Positions 16,977-25,312 of a stretch of DNA of 64,000 nucleotides are shown here, piece after piece. Source of the stretch: JBGTFE01 sp049799955. GTDB taxonomy: Bacteria; Acidobacteriota; Blastocatellia; Pyrinomonadales; Pyrinomonadaceae. Made by a program: the position numbers and the translations under genes. The stretch covers positions 29,944 through 93,943 of the forward strand of contig JBARIW010000142.1 of NCBI GenBank assembly GCA_049799955.1, given 5' to 3'. The notes beneath the pieces are model-generated. The model had not been told where the DNA came from and did not search any database. It saw only the letters and a program-made list of their open reading frames with translations. Within the stretch, counting starts at the first letter, position 1; every line of letters begins with the position of its first letter.

Positions 16977-18341
16977 ATGCCGCAAAAAAAGAATAATTCA
17001 AATAATTCGGAAATGCCCACAAATGCTTATTTTCTTTCGCTTGAACTGGAAAATATTCGCTGTTTTGGAGAAAAGCAAAAAATTAATTTCTCCGATAGAA
17101 AGGGCAATCCCAAACATTGGACAATTATTTTAGGGGATAATGGCACGGGAAAGACAGCAATTTTGCAAAGTGTTTTGTATTCATACCTAATTGCTAGATA
17201 TAAGCGGGTTAGTGGCACGAAATTGGATTTAAGGGATTTTGCATCAATTGAAAAAAGAAAACAAATGAGCAGTAAAATATCCTCAAAATACTCCTTAAGA
17301 TTTAAATATACGCTTAGTCAAAATTTTCTGCTTCCTAAAGAAGTGAAAGCATCTTCCGTATTAATTAAAGGAGGGCTTATGAAAGGCTTTGTACCCTCTG
17401 AATATCTTAACTTTAAGGGATATAGAATTTATTCAATGATTTTTGCATACGGTGCATTAAGAAAGGTTGGCGAAACTTCAATTTCAGAGCAGAGCGAAGA
17501 AAGCCCGTATGTCACTCTTTTTAATGAAAATGCTTCACTTATAAATCCAGAAGAATGGCTTTTACAAGCGGACTATGCTTCTAAAAGAACCTCTTCTTTT
17601 CAAGAGAAAAGAAAGAATAGGCTTGAGAAAATAAAAGAAATCCTCGTTAAAGTATTACCTGATATTGATGATATTAGATTTAGTGAAAAAGACTTATTAC
17701 CTAGTGTAATTCCACAACCAATAGTTGAATTCCACACTCATTATGGTTGGGTTGAAGCAAAAGATTTGAGTCTTGGTTATCGAACTTCAATGTCTTGGAT
17801 GGTTGATTTTGCTTCGAGAATGTTTGATATATATCCCGAAAGCGAAAATCCTCTGGCTGAGCCTGCTGTTGTTTTGATTGACGAGATTGATTTGCATCTG
17901 CATCCGAAATGGCAGCGCGAATTACTTGATTATTTAAGCAATCTTTTTCCGAATACGCAGTTTATTGTTACAACGCACAGTCCTTTGATTGTGCAGTCTG
18001 CCGTTGCGCGTGATGCGAATATTGTCGTTTGCCGGCGCGAAGACGACCATGTTGTGATTGACCAGAGCGTCGAAGCAGTTAGAAATTGGCGAGCCGACCA
18101 GATTTTAACCAGCGATTTATTCGGCTTGGAAACAGCCAGACCGAAAGAAATAGAATCATTTTTGGAACAGAGACAGGAAATTCTGTCAAAAGCCAAATTA
18201 ACTAAAAAAGACGAAGAGCGTCTGGCGGAGCTGGAAGATAAAATCGGCTTTATGCCTGTCAGCGAAGATAATCCCGAAGACGATAAAGCGATGGACATCA
18301 TCAGGCGCGCGGCGGAGCGTCTGCAATCTCAAGCCGAATAA
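16977..18341 (+). CDS. ptuA-like: AAA ATPase of a Septu (PtuA)-like defence pair
   Basis: 454 residues. SMC/RecF-like ATPase: ELENIRCFGEKQKINFS start, Walker A GDNGTGKT (about 53-60), Walker B VVLIDEIDLHLHPKWQ (near 296-310), and H-loop VTTHSPLIVQSA (near 331). The C-terminus is acidic and helical. It is followed 8 bases later by an HNH nuclease gene, the arrangement of PtuA-PtuB in Septu and in retron-associated effectors, where the ATPase complex restrains or guides the nuclease during phage infection. The first ~850 bases are visibly AT-richer, with codons unlike the neighbours, while the last third looks host-like; this suggests acquisition by transfer. It could also be another OLD-like ATPase; no TOPRIM domain is visible. 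Confidence 0.85.
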   Translation: MPQKKNNSNNSEMPTNAYFLSLELENIRCFGEKQKINFSDRKGNPKHWTIILGDNGTGKTAILQSVLYSYLIARYKRVSGTKLDLRDFASIEKRKQMSSKISSKYSLRFKYTLSQNFLLPKEVKASSVLIKGGLMKGFVPSEYLNFKGYRIYSMIFAYGALRKVGETSISEQSEESPYVTLFNENASLINPEEWLLQADYASKRTSSFQEKRKNRLEKIKEILVKVLPDIDDIRFSEKDLLPSVIPQPIVEFHTHYGWVEAKDLSLGYRTSMSWMVDFASRMFDIYPESENPLAEPAVVLIDEIDLHLHPKWQRELLDYLSNLFPNTQFIVTTHSPLIVQSAVARDANIVVCRREDDHVVIDQSVEAVRNWRADQILTSDLFGLETARPKEIESFLEQRQEILSKAKLTKKDEERLAELEDKIGFMPVSEDNPEDDKAMDIIRRAAERLQSQAE

Positions 18342-18349
18342 TTCTCTCT

Positions 18350-19123
18350 ATGATTTCGATAAAAAAGCCCAAAGAAGCGCCGAAAATTTTACGGGAAAGC
18401 GGCAAAGCCGAAATAGAGACTTTGTGCAGAGAATATCTGGAACACAAAGCTGATTATGAAAGCGGAAAGAAGAAATTTGTTTTTAAGAAAACAATTTACG
18501 GCGGCAAAACTGTAAAAAATGCGCTCATCAAAGCCCAGAACGACAAATGTTTTATCTGTGAGTCAAAAATTTCTCATATTTCCTACGGCGATGTGGAGCA
18601 TTTTCGTCCGAAAGGCGGCTCACGTCAGAGCGAGGATGAAGAACTGACATCGCTCGGTTATTATTGGCTGGCGTATGTTTGGGAAAATCTATTTTTATCC
18701 TGTCAGCTTTGTAATCAAAGTTTTAAGAGAAATTTATTTCCCCTGGAAAATCCAAAAGAAAGAACAGCTTCGCATGAAAAGGATTTAAGCAAAGAAAAGC
18801 CGCTCTTTATTAATCCTGAGACTGACGAAAACCCGGAAGATTTAATTTCTTTTCGCGGAGAAATTCCTTTTGCTGTGGACGGAAACATTCGCGGAGAAAC
18901 GACTATTGAACTATTAGGAATTAATCGCGTGGAACTAAATGAAATGCGGTTGGCAGTTTTGAAAAAATTGAAAACAATCTACGATTTAGCCAATCTAAAT
19001 CCGACAATTCCCGAAAGCCTTGAAGCAATGCAATATCTGGAAAAATGTAAGTCGGACTCACACGATTATGCGGGCGCGATTCGAGCCAATGTAAGAGATA
19101 AATTCAAATACGTTATTGATTAG
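18350..19123 (+). CDS. ptuB-like: HNH endonuclease of a Septu (PtuB)-like pair
   Basis: 257 residues. Matches the pattern of retron/Septu HNH proteins (TIGR02646-like): KCFICESK (Cys near 66), GDVEHFRPKGG with the HNH His (about 81-90), YYWLAYVWENLFLSCQLCNQ (two Cys near 118) and NLFPLENP. The Cys pairs should bind the structural zinc, with His84-region and Asn in CNQ completing the beta-beta-alpha-metal site. Expected role: DNA or tRNA cleavage on phage sensing. It starts 8 bases after the ATPase stop, so one operon. The 3' end overlaps by 11 bases the stop end of the converging gene at 19113. Confidence 0.85.
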   Translation: MISIKKPKEAPKILRESGKAEIETLCREYLEHKADYESGKKKFVFKKTIYGGKTVKNALIKAQNDKCFICESKISHISYGDVEHFRPKGGSRQSEDEELTSLGYYWLAYVWENLFLSCQLCNQSFKRNLFPLENPKERTASHEKDLSKEKPLFINPETDENPEDLISFRGEIPFAVDGNIRGETTIELLGINRVELNEMRLAVLKKLKTIYDLANLNPTIPESLEAMQYLEKCKSDSHDYAGAIRANVRDKFKYVID

Positions 19124-19754
19124 CTTTTAGCGGATTTTTTATCTTGATGTTGATTTCGACCGGGATGACGCGCTTGAAGCTGAAACCCATTTTTTTGAAT
19201 TTGCCGAAAACGAAAACCGTTCCCGTAACCGTCCATTCGTCTTTCGGGTCGCGCATTGCGCCGATTGCGCCGAGAAGAGATTGTCCCGTGCCGACAAAGA
19301 CTTTAACCGGGCGCGGAAGCTTAATCGGCTTGTTTTTCTCGAAGGAAAATGAAGTTTGATATTCTTCGATGTCAACCTTCAGACCGTTGACGCGAAAATC
19401 TTTAAAGGTCAGAAAATCGATTTTGCCGCTCTGTTCGACAGCCGAAATTTCAGCCGAAACTTCCATCGTAACGCCTGTCAGCGAAACGTCTTCGACGGTC
19501 GGTTCGGTAACGTTTATATAAGCTTCCGAGCCGTCTTTTTTATCGGCTTTTTCGCCTTCGTTTTTGACGGTGATTTTTGTTTTATGAACTTTGTACCCGC
19601 GAATTTCCTTCGGATAATCCTGCGCTTCGACGGAAATTAAACCACAGAGACACAGAGACACAGAGGAAATTAAATAAAAAGTAAAAAGGCAAAGCGTAAA
19701 ATTATTTTTGCTTTTCTGTCTCTGTGTCTCTGTGTCTCTGTGGTTCATATTCAT
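19113..19754 (-). CDS. Secreted protein of unknown function with a repeat-derived leader
   Basis: 213 residues from ATG at 19754 (ATG at 19748 also possible). It begins inside the 3' end of the upstream kinase gene (53-bp overlap). The N-terminus HRDTETQRQK is encoded by one arm of an octamer hairpin and the signal peptide (FTLCLFTFYLISSVSLCLCG) partly by the other arm. The mature part from about residue 45 is beta-rich (GYKVHKTKITVKNEG, FTFKDFRVNGLKVDIEEY, WTVTGTVFVFGKFKKMGF), somewhat like LEA-type or lipid-transfer beta proteins. Family not recognised. Last gene of the ribH-nusB-kinase run. Confidence 0.7.
   Translation of the reverse strand: MNMNHRDTETQRQKSKNNFTLCLFTFYLISSVSLCLCGLISVEAQDYPKEIRGYKVHKTKITVKNEGEKADKKDGSEAYINVTEPTVEDVSLTGVTMEVSAEISAVEQSGKIDFLTFKDFRVNGLKVDIEEYQTSFSFEKNKPIKLPRPVKVFVGTGQSLLGAIGAMRDPKDEWTVTGTVFVFGKFKKMGFSFKRVIPVEINIKIKNPLKANQ
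19641..19745. repeat. Octamer hairpin, unit ACACAGAG
   Basis: Left arm 19641-19666 has three units of ACACAGAG; right arm 19715-19745 has the reverse complement (CTCTGTGT). The period is 8 nt, not 7. Both arms and the loop are inside coding sequence: the right arm overlaps the kinase C-terminus and the next gene's first codons, and the left arm encodes the end of a signal peptide. A related 8-nt hairpin lies at 26320-26443. Confidence 0.93.
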
Positions 19755-20976
19755 CTTTTGGAAGAATAATCTCGAAGGTCATTCCGGCATCTTTACGGCT
19801 TTCGACGCTGATTTTGCCGCCGCCGTTTTCCGCTAAATCCTTTACCGCATCGAGCCCGACGCCGCGACCGGAAATTTCGGAAATCGTTTCCCGCGTAGAA
19901 AATTCGTGCAGAAAGATTAAACCAAGCAATTCGCGCCCGGTCAAGATTTCACCGGCTGAAATCAGACTTTTTTCGACAGCTTTCGCTTCTATTTTTTCCG
20001 CATCGATGCCTTTCCCGTCATCTTTGACTGACAGCGCCAAATCGTTTTCATTAGCTTTTAGAGAAATTTCGATTGTTCCCGAAGCATCTTTGCCTTTGGC
20101 GCGTCTTTCGTCCGGTTTTTCGATTGCGTGGTCAACGGCGTTGCGAACCAGATGCAGGAGAATGTCGAAAATCAGTTTTGATTTTTCTGCCGAAAGCTCG
20201 ATTTCGTCGGCTGAAACCGTGATTTGAATTTCCTTTCCAAGCTTCCGCGCCAAATCTTTCCCGTGCGCGGCGACCTGTTCAAGAATTCCTTTTACATCGT
20301 CTGAAAAAGTCGCTGCTCGTCCGATAATTTCCGACGGGAAATTCTGCGATATTTCTTCGCCTATTTCCTGACCGGCAAAGTAAATTAGGAAACCGATTTT
20401 TCCTTTTTCGATTTGCGGCGCGGGAAGCGTGGCGATGATTTCGCCCTGCAAGCTCAGATTTTCTTTAAGGTTCTTAAAGCCGGAGGCAAAATCTGCCAAA
20501 TCAAAATCAGCTTTAACGCAGAAAATCTTTTTTCCGTCGCCAACCGCCGAAAGATATGCGTTTCTCTCATATTCGGAAAGCTGTTTTGAGATTTCGGGAG
20601 GAATTTGAGCGGCGAAAGAGTTTTGCAAAGGCGAAGAAACCGGAACAATTCGACGGATTTTATCAATAAAGCTTTCGTGTTTGCCGGATTCATTCGGATG
20701 CCTGAACGAATCAATCAAAAGCGCAAAACCTTCGAGCAGGATATTCTTGAAATCGGCTGAAACGTCTTTTGCGGAAAGCAGATTTTCGAGCTCATGCGCG
20801 AGATTTGCGGCAGTTGAAAAGCCGAAAGTTTGAGAAGTTCCTTTAATTGTGTGAAGCATTCGGAAAATTTCGCGCGCGAATTCCGGCGATAAAGATTCTT
20901 CTTTTTTCGCGCTCGCGGTCAGATTTTCCAGATTGGCGATTGACCTTTGCAGAAAATCTTTTTGCAGGTTGTTCAT
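19702..20976 (-). CDS. CheA-like histidine kinase (Hpt + HATPase)
   Basis: 424 residues. An Hpt domain is at the N-terminus with phospho-acceptor His42 in LHTIKGTSQTFGF. A middle region (about 120-230) holds no obvious P2 domain. The HATPase domain spans about 240-415 with the N box HLVRNAVDHAIEKP, G1 VKDDGKGID and G2 ISGRGVGLDAVKDL. The CheA dimerisation helix pair and CheW-like domain are not evident, so it is not a standard chemotaxis kinase. It starts 12 bases after nusB. The last residues (QRHRDTETEKQK) come from the octamer repeat. No response regulator is adjacent. Confidence 0.85.
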   Translation of the reverse strand: MNNLQKDFLQRSIANLENLTASAKKEESLSPEFAREIFRMLHTIKGTSQTFGFSTAANLAHELENLLSAKDVSADFKNILLEGFALLIDSFRHPNESGKHESFIDKIRRIVPVSSPLQNSFAAQIPPEISKQLSEYERNAYLSAVGDGKKIFCVKADFDLADFASGFKNLKENLSLQGEIIATLPAPQIEKGKIGFLIYFAGQEIGEEISQNFPSEIIGRAATFSDDVKGILEQVAAHGKDLARKLGKEIQITVSADEIELSAEKSKLIFDILLHLVRNAVDHAIEKPDERRAKGKDASGTIEISLKANENDLALSVKDDGKGIDAEKIEAKAVEKSLISAGEILTGRELLGLIFLHEFSTRETISEISGRGVGLDAVKDLAENGGGKISVESRKDAGMTFEIILPKDEYEPQRHRDTETEKQK

Positions 20977-20988
20977 CGGCTGAAAATT

Positions 20989-21465
20989 TTAACGTGATGA
21001 AGCGTGAGATTTTTCGTTGATTGGTTCGTCTGTGGAAGTGTTTTTGGGTTTCTGCTTTTCCAAATCGTGCTTGATTGCGTCGAGAATTCCGTTGATAAAC
21101 TGTGTGGCTTCAAAGGTTGAAAAGCGGCGGGCAATTTCCAGAGCTTCGTTGATGATGACGGTCGCCGGAGTTTCTTCAAAAAGAAATTCGTAAACGGCGA
21201 GACGCAGAATGTTCCGGTCAACGATTGCCATTCGCTCGATGCGCCAGTGCTCGGCGCGCGTTCGGATGCGGTCGTCTATCGTTTCAAGCTTTTGCAGAGC
21301 GCCTCGGACGAGCTTATCGGCAAATTCGCGGGTCAAATCGTCGAGTCCCGCTTCGCCAAGTTCGCTCCAATAGTCCGTGGTCAACGCGCTTTCGCCCGTT
21401 TTCGCCACGTCTGCCGCAAATAACATTTGCAAAGCGCATTCGCGCGCTTTACGCCGTGTTCCCAT
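20989..21465 (-). CDS. nusB: Transcription antitermination factor NusB
   Basis: 158 residues. NusB binds BoxA RNA with NusE (S10) during rRNA transcription. Typical features: RRKARECALQMLFAADV at the N-terminus, a central helix pair, RNILRLAVYEFLF and INEALEIARRFS, FINGILDAI. The C-terminal 15 residues are an ordinary polar tail. It follows ribH by 15 bases, the common ribH-nusB arrangement. Confidence 0.96.
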   Translation of the reverse strand: MGTRRKARECALQMLFAADVAKTGESALTTDYWSELGEAGLDDLTREFADKLVRGALQKLETIDDRIRTRAEHWRIERMAIVDRNILRLAVYEFLFEETPATVIINEALEIARRFSTFEATQFINGILDAIKHDLEKQKPKNTSTDEPINEKSHASSR

Positions 21466-21480
21466 AATCCTTGCTCTTTT

Positions 21481-21996
21481 TCAAACGACATGCGGAAAAA
21501 CTTTTTCTTTCGAAGCTTTTTCTCCGCCGTCCATTGTTTTATACAAATTAACCAGCTCAACCGCCGTCATGGCGGCTTCGAAGCCTTTGTTTCCGGCTTT
21601 TACGCCGCAGCGATTTATCGCCTGTTCGAGCGTCTCGGTCGTTACGACGCAGAAAATAACCGGAATTCCGGTCTGCATCGCCGCGCTCGAAACGCCTTTC
21701 GCCGCTTCGCCCGCGACGTAATCGAAATGCGGAGTTTCACCGCGAATGACGACTCCGATGCAGATAACCGCGTCGAATTTTCCGCCAGCCGCAACCTTTT
21801 GCGCCGTCAGAGGCAGCTCGAACGAACCCGGAACTTTGAAAATCTCGACCGATTCCTCGCTTGCGCCGAGTCTTTCCAGACCGTCCAGAGCGCCTTCGGT
21901 CAGCTTCGTTGTCAAAAAATCATTCCAACGCGATACGACTATCGCAAAGCGGAAGCCATGCGCCGTTAGTAGTCCCTGATGAACTTTAGGTTGCAA
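21481..21996 (-). CDS. ribH: 6,7-dimethyl-8-ribityllumazine synthase
   Basis: 171 residues. Condenses the ribityl-uracil intermediate with 3,4-dihydroxy-2-butanone 4-phosphate, the penultimate step of riboflavin synthesis, as a multimeric shell enzyme. Motifs: IVVSRWNDFLT, VPGSFELPLTAQ, CIGVVIRGETPHFDYV with the catalytic His, GIPVIFCVVTTETLEQA and GNKGFEAA. Family-typical length. First gene of a probable four-gene operon (ribH, nusB, kinase, secreted protein). No FMN riboswitch is visible upstream. Confidence 0.97.
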   Translation of the reverse strand: MQPKVHQGLLTAHGFRFAIVVSRWNDFLTTKLTEGALDGLERLGASEESVEIFKVPGSFELPLTAQKVAAGGKFDAVICIGVVIRGETPHFDYVAGEAAKGVSSAAMQTGIPVIFCVVTTETLEQAINRCGVKAGNKGFEAAMTAVELVNLYKTMDGGEKASKEKVFPHVV

Positions 21997-22102
21997 ATGT
22001 TTTCTCCTTCAAATAAGCGAAATCGCCATTTTTAAGTATAAAGAACGCCGAACGACATTGACAAGTAAAAAATGAAAAATAAAATTTATTAGGTTTGAGC
22101 CT

Positions 22103-23197
22103 TTATTTACTGCTCAATTCGCCGGTTTCGTGTCGCATCTCGGAAATTTCTTTCAGCGAAAGTCCGCGCTTAATTATCAAAATCAAGCCGATTAGCGTCC
22201 AAAAAATGATTCTGCCCTTACGAATAATCGCCAGCGTTACGCCGACGCCCGCGCCTAAAGCCAGTGTTTCGGTTACAAATTGCGCTCCGGCTTCGTCAAC
22301 TCCGATGAGAAAAGGAACTAATTTGAAAACGACCGTGATAATTCGGCTGATTGATTCGAGCAGAAATGCCGTGAAAATGCTCGGCAAAACATTGCTGATA
22401 CGGCTTAGGACAAACCAGACTTCCAGAATTCCGAGCGCGTGAAACGCGACCTGAAGCAGAATAATCGGCAAAAATCGGTTCGGGTAACGGCGATAAAATC
22501 CGTAAATCAGATTTTCAAAAAGCCTTACGTGAAGCCTTCCGTTCTCCAGAAATTTTCTGCCGTAGCCCTTATCATAAATCTTCTCGCAAATCGCGCTGGC
22601 AAAATGCCACTGGCGAACGACCATGACGATTCCGAGCACCATCAGCGCGAGAATAATTGCGATTGTAATGTCGATTGTTAAAATCCAACCGTCCGCAAGC
22701 TCGAAGCTTCGGAGAAAAGCAAACGCGCCGAGAATGATAAAAAGTCCTGTAATTAATGAATAAAACAGATTTTCCGTCGCCACCGAAGACAATCCGACGA
22801 CCAGCGGAACACGTTTTCTGACGGCGACCGCTTTCGTCGTGCCGCTGACAAGAATTCCGAGCGGAATCATCGTGCTCATCGCCTCGCCGATAATTATCGC
22901 CGGAATCGTGTCCTTTAAATCCAGCTTATAAGGCTCGTAAACCGAAAGCGTCCAAGCGACGGCGCGCGTAAACAGGCGCAGAAAATAAATAAAAATGAGC
23001 AGGAAAAATCCATCGAAACCGATTTTTTGAATTCCCAGAGCAATCTCGTGAAACCCGACCGTGTAAATAAAATACGCGAATAAGCCGATGCCGAGAAGCG
23101 TAAATAAAACGCCGAGAATTTTCAGCCGGTCGAGATGTTTCTGGTTTGAGCTTTGAGGTGTGAGATTTGAAGTTTGAATTTCTGTTTCGGAATTCAC
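22103..23197 (-). CDS. Lysylphosphatidylglycerol synthase TM-domain / YbhN-like membrane protein
   Basis: 364 residues with about eight membrane spans. It matches the UPF0104/flippase-like family: LGIGLFAYFIYTVGF, FLRLFTRAVAWTLSVY, IIIGEAMSTMIPLGILVSGTTKAVAVR, LLQVAFHALGILEVWFVL and KLVPFLIGVDEAGAQFV. The acyl/aminoacyl-transferase domain of MprF is absent, so lipid flipping or transport is the best guess. Separated from ribH by 106 bp of AT-rich DNA. Confidence 0.85.
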   Translation of the reverse strand: MNSETEIQTSNLTPQSSNQKHLDRLKILGVLFTLLGIGLFAYFIYTVGFHEIALGIQKIGFDGFFLLIFIYFLRLFTRAVAWTLSVYEPYKLDLKDTIPAIIIGEAMSTMIPLGILVSGTTKAVAVRKRVPLVVGLSSVATENLFYSLITGLFIILGAFAFLRSFELADGWILTIDITIAIILALMVLGIVMVVRQWHFASAICEKIYDKGYGRKFLENGRLHVRLFENLIYGFYRRYPNRFLPIILLQVAFHALGILEVWFVLSRISNVLPSIFTAFLLESISRIITVVFKLVPFLIGVDEAGAQFVTETLALGAGVGVTLAIIRKGRIIFWTLIGLILIIKRGLSLKEISEMRHETGELSSK

Positions 23198-23267
23198 TGC
23201 TTTTGCCTTTTCGCCGATGCGCCTTATATGATGGTAAATTATTTACTGGCGATTACAAAACGTAGAA

Positions 23268-23376
23268 AATCTTTGCGAACTTTGCGCCTTTGCGGGAAAT
23301 TTTCTTATATAGTAAAAATTAGCTTGAAATTTTATGAAGCGCCTTTTCTCCCGCAAAGGCGCAAAGACGCAAAGAT
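23268..23376. repeat. Octamer hairpin, unit GCGCAAAG-type
   Basis: Left arm 23268-23300 (CTTTGCGA, CTTTGCGC, CTTTGCGG units) and right arm 23345-23376 (CCGCAAAG, GCGCAAAG, ACGCAAAG units), with a 45-bp AT-rich loop. The period is 8 nt. It lies in the divergent region before the acyl-CoA dehydrogenase. A single, degenerate arm of the same family is at 50950-50980. Confidence 0.9.
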
Positions 23377-23413
23377 TAATTGAAATTTTTATAAAATAAG
23401 GATAGATAAAAAT

Positions 23414-24595
23414 ATGAGTGCGACGGCTTTAGAAAAAGAATTTTTACCGCAGGCTTTGACTAGTTTGACCGAAGAAGAAGAATTGTTTCGCGCGTCCGTA
23501 AGAGAGTTTGCCGAAGGCGAAGTTTTGCCGCGTGTCGGGAAAATGGAACACGAATCCAAGCTCGACCCGGATTTAATCAAACAATGTTTCGAGCTCGGGC
23601 TTATGGCAATCGAATCGCCCGAAGAATACGGCGGCGCGGGTTCGACGATTTTCAACGCGATTCTGGCGATTGAAGAACTCGCGCGCGTTGACGCGAGCGT
23701 TTCGGTTTTCGTCGATGTTCATAACACGCTTGTAACAAACGCCTTTATGCGCTGGGCTTCGGACGAGCAAAAGAAAAAATATCTGCCGCAGATGGCTGAA
23801 GGCAAAGTCGGCGCATACGCATTGAGCGAAGCAAGTTCCGGCTCGGACGCTTTCGCGCTGAAAACAAAAGCGACCGACAAAGGCGATTATTGGGAAATCA
23901 ACGGGCAGAAACTCTGGATTACAAACGGCAACGAAGCCGAAATCTTTATTCTTTTTGCGACGATTGACGCAAGTTTGGGCTATAAAGGCATCACGGCTTT
24001 CATCGTCGAAAAAGGTTTTGAAGGCTTTTCGGTCGGCAAAAAAGAAGACAAACTCGGAATCCGCGCATCTTCTACGACCGAACTGATTTTGGACAACTGC
24101 AAGGTTCCGAAAGAAAATGTCCTCGGCGAAGTCGGCAAAGGCTACAAAGTTTCGATTGAAACCTTAAACGAAGGCAGAATCGGCATCGCCGCGCAAATGC
24201 TCGGAATCGCGCAGGGCGCTTACGAAAACGCGCTTCGATACACAAAAGAACGCGAGCAGTTCGGGCAGTCAATCAACAGTTTTCAAGCCGTTCAATTCCA
24301 GCTCGCCGAAATGGCAGTCGAAATCGAAGCCGCTCGACTTTTAACCTACAACGCCGCGCGACTTAAAGACGCCGGAAAGTCATTCTTAAAAGAAGCGGCA
24401 ATCGCCAAACTTTACACTTCGCGCGTGGCGGAAAAAGTGTCGTCAAAGGCAATCGAGCTTTACGGCGGCTACGGCTACGTGAAAGATTATCCGGTCGAAA
24501 AATTCTGGCGCGACTCGAAAATCGGCGCGATTTATGAAGGCACAAGCAATATGCAGCTTCAAACGATTGCGAAATTAATTATGAGCGGCAAGTAA
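23414..24595 (+). CDS. Acyl-CoA dehydrogenase
   Basis: 393 residues, FAD-dependent flavoenzyme that oxidises acyl-CoA to enoyl-CoA (fatty-acid or branched-chain degradation), passing electrons to ETF. Motifs: AYALSEASSGSDAFALKT (FAD/substrate loop), WITNGNEAEIFILFATID, GIRASSTTELILDNCKVP, YGGYGYVKDYPVEKFWRD, and the catalytic Glu in YEGTSNMQLQTIAK near residue 374. The C-terminal Glu position matches short-chain/butyryl-CoA dehydrogenases. Monocistronic, flanked by repeat hairpins. Confidence 0.95.
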   Translation: MSATALEKEFLPQALTSLTEEEELFRASVREFAEGEVLPRVGKMEHESKLDPDLIKQCFELGLMAIESPEEYGGAGSTIFNAILAIEELARVDASVSVFVDVHNTLVTNAFMRWASDEQKKKYLPQMAEGKVGAYALSEASSGSDAFALKTKATDKGDYWEINGQKLWITNGNEAEIFILFATIDASLGYKGITAFIVEKGFEGFSVGKKEDKLGIRASSTTELILDNCKVPKENVLGEVGKGYKVSIETLNEGRIGIAAQMLGIAQGAYENALRYTKEREQFGQSINSFQAVQFQLAEMAVEIEAARLLTYNAARLKDAGKSFLKEAAIAKLYTSRVAEKVSSKAIELYGGYGYVKDYPVEKFWRDSKIGAIYEGTSNMQLQTIAKLIMSGK

Positions 24596-24600
24596 ACGTA

Positions 24601-24675
24601 AAGATGTCAGATGTTAGATGCCGGATGTCAGAAGAAAATTCGAACTAGCATCTGACATCCGGCATCTGACATCTT
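24601..24675. repeat. Heptamer hairpin, unit AGATGTC
   Basis: Left arm 24601-24632 (AGATGTC, AGATGTT, AGATGCC, GGATGTC) and right arm 24648-24673 (GACATCC, GGCATCT, GACATCT). The right arm ends in a T-run, giving a good rho-independent terminator shape for the acyl-CoA dehydrogenase. The next gene starts 4 bases later. Confidence 0.93.
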
Positions 24676-24678
24676 TTT

Positions 24679-25194
24679 ATGAAAATTCGCAAAGCAACAA
24701 TCGAAGATGCCGAAATGCTCGCCGATTTGTCCTACAAAACTTTCTGGGACGCTTTTCACGAACATCCGAAAAACGCGCCCGACGATTTGGCGGATTATAT
24801 GGCGAAAGCTTTTAATCAGGCACAAATCGGAAGTGAAATCTCCGACGAGAACTCGATTTTTCTCATCGCCGAAATCGAAAACGAACCCGCAGGCTACGCA
24901 AAATTAATCATCGACAGCATCGAAGACGGAATCAGCGCGACAAAGCCGATTGAACTCAGCCGTCTTTATTCCAAACAGGAATTTTTGGGCAAAGGCGTCG
25001 GCGCGCGCTTGATGGAAGAATGTTTTGCGGTTGCTAAAAGATTAAACTGCGACACGATGTGGCTCGGCGTTTGGGAATACAATCCGCGAGCGCAGAGGTT
25101 TTATGAAAAATACGGCTTTCGCGAAGTCGGCAAACACGTTTTTCTGCTCGGCTCCGACGCGCAGACCGATTTGCTGATGCAGAAAGAGATTTAG
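24679..25194 (+). CDS. GNAT family N-acetyltransferase
   Basis: 171 residues, GNAT fold: the N-terminal strand-helix KIRKATIEDAEMLADLSYK, the acetyl-CoA pyrophosphate loop LGKGVGARLMEE, and the C-terminal motif YNPRAQRFYEKYGFREVG. The insert ELSRLYSKQEF resembles PaiA-type acetyltransferases. Substrate unknown. The start lies directly behind the repeat hairpin; the stop codon TAG is the first three bases of the next hairpin. Confidence 0.88.
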   Translation: MKIRKATIEDAEMLADLSYKTFWDAFHEHPKNAPDDLADYMAKAFNQAQIGSEISDENSIFLIAEIENEPAGYAKLIIDSIEDGISATKPIELSRLYSKQEFLGKGVGARLMEECFAVAKRLNCDTMWLGVWEYNPRAQRFYEKYGFREVGKHVFLLGSDAQTDLLMQKEI

Positions 25195-25268
25195 CCGCGA
25201 ACAAACACGAAAAGACACGAAATAATATTTGCTTTTTTTTCGTGTTCTTTCGTGTTTGTTCGAGGCTA
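25192..25268. repeat. Inverted repeat with ACACGAAA-type units
   Basis: Left arm 25192-25222 and right arm 25239-25268 are near-perfect inverted copies containing two ACACGAAA-like units each; the spacing is irregular (9-10 nt) rather than 7. The arm begins with the TAG stop of the GNAT gene. A T-run follows the left half, so it could terminate transcription. Confidence 0.85.
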
Positions 25269-25312
25269 AATAAATCTTGCAATTATCGCATGGATGAATT
25301 ATTGTTTCATCT

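Noticed and set aside
21997..22102. FMN riboswitch before ribH
   Set aside because: Upstream of ribH I find only AT-rich sequence, with none of the conserved RFN blocks.
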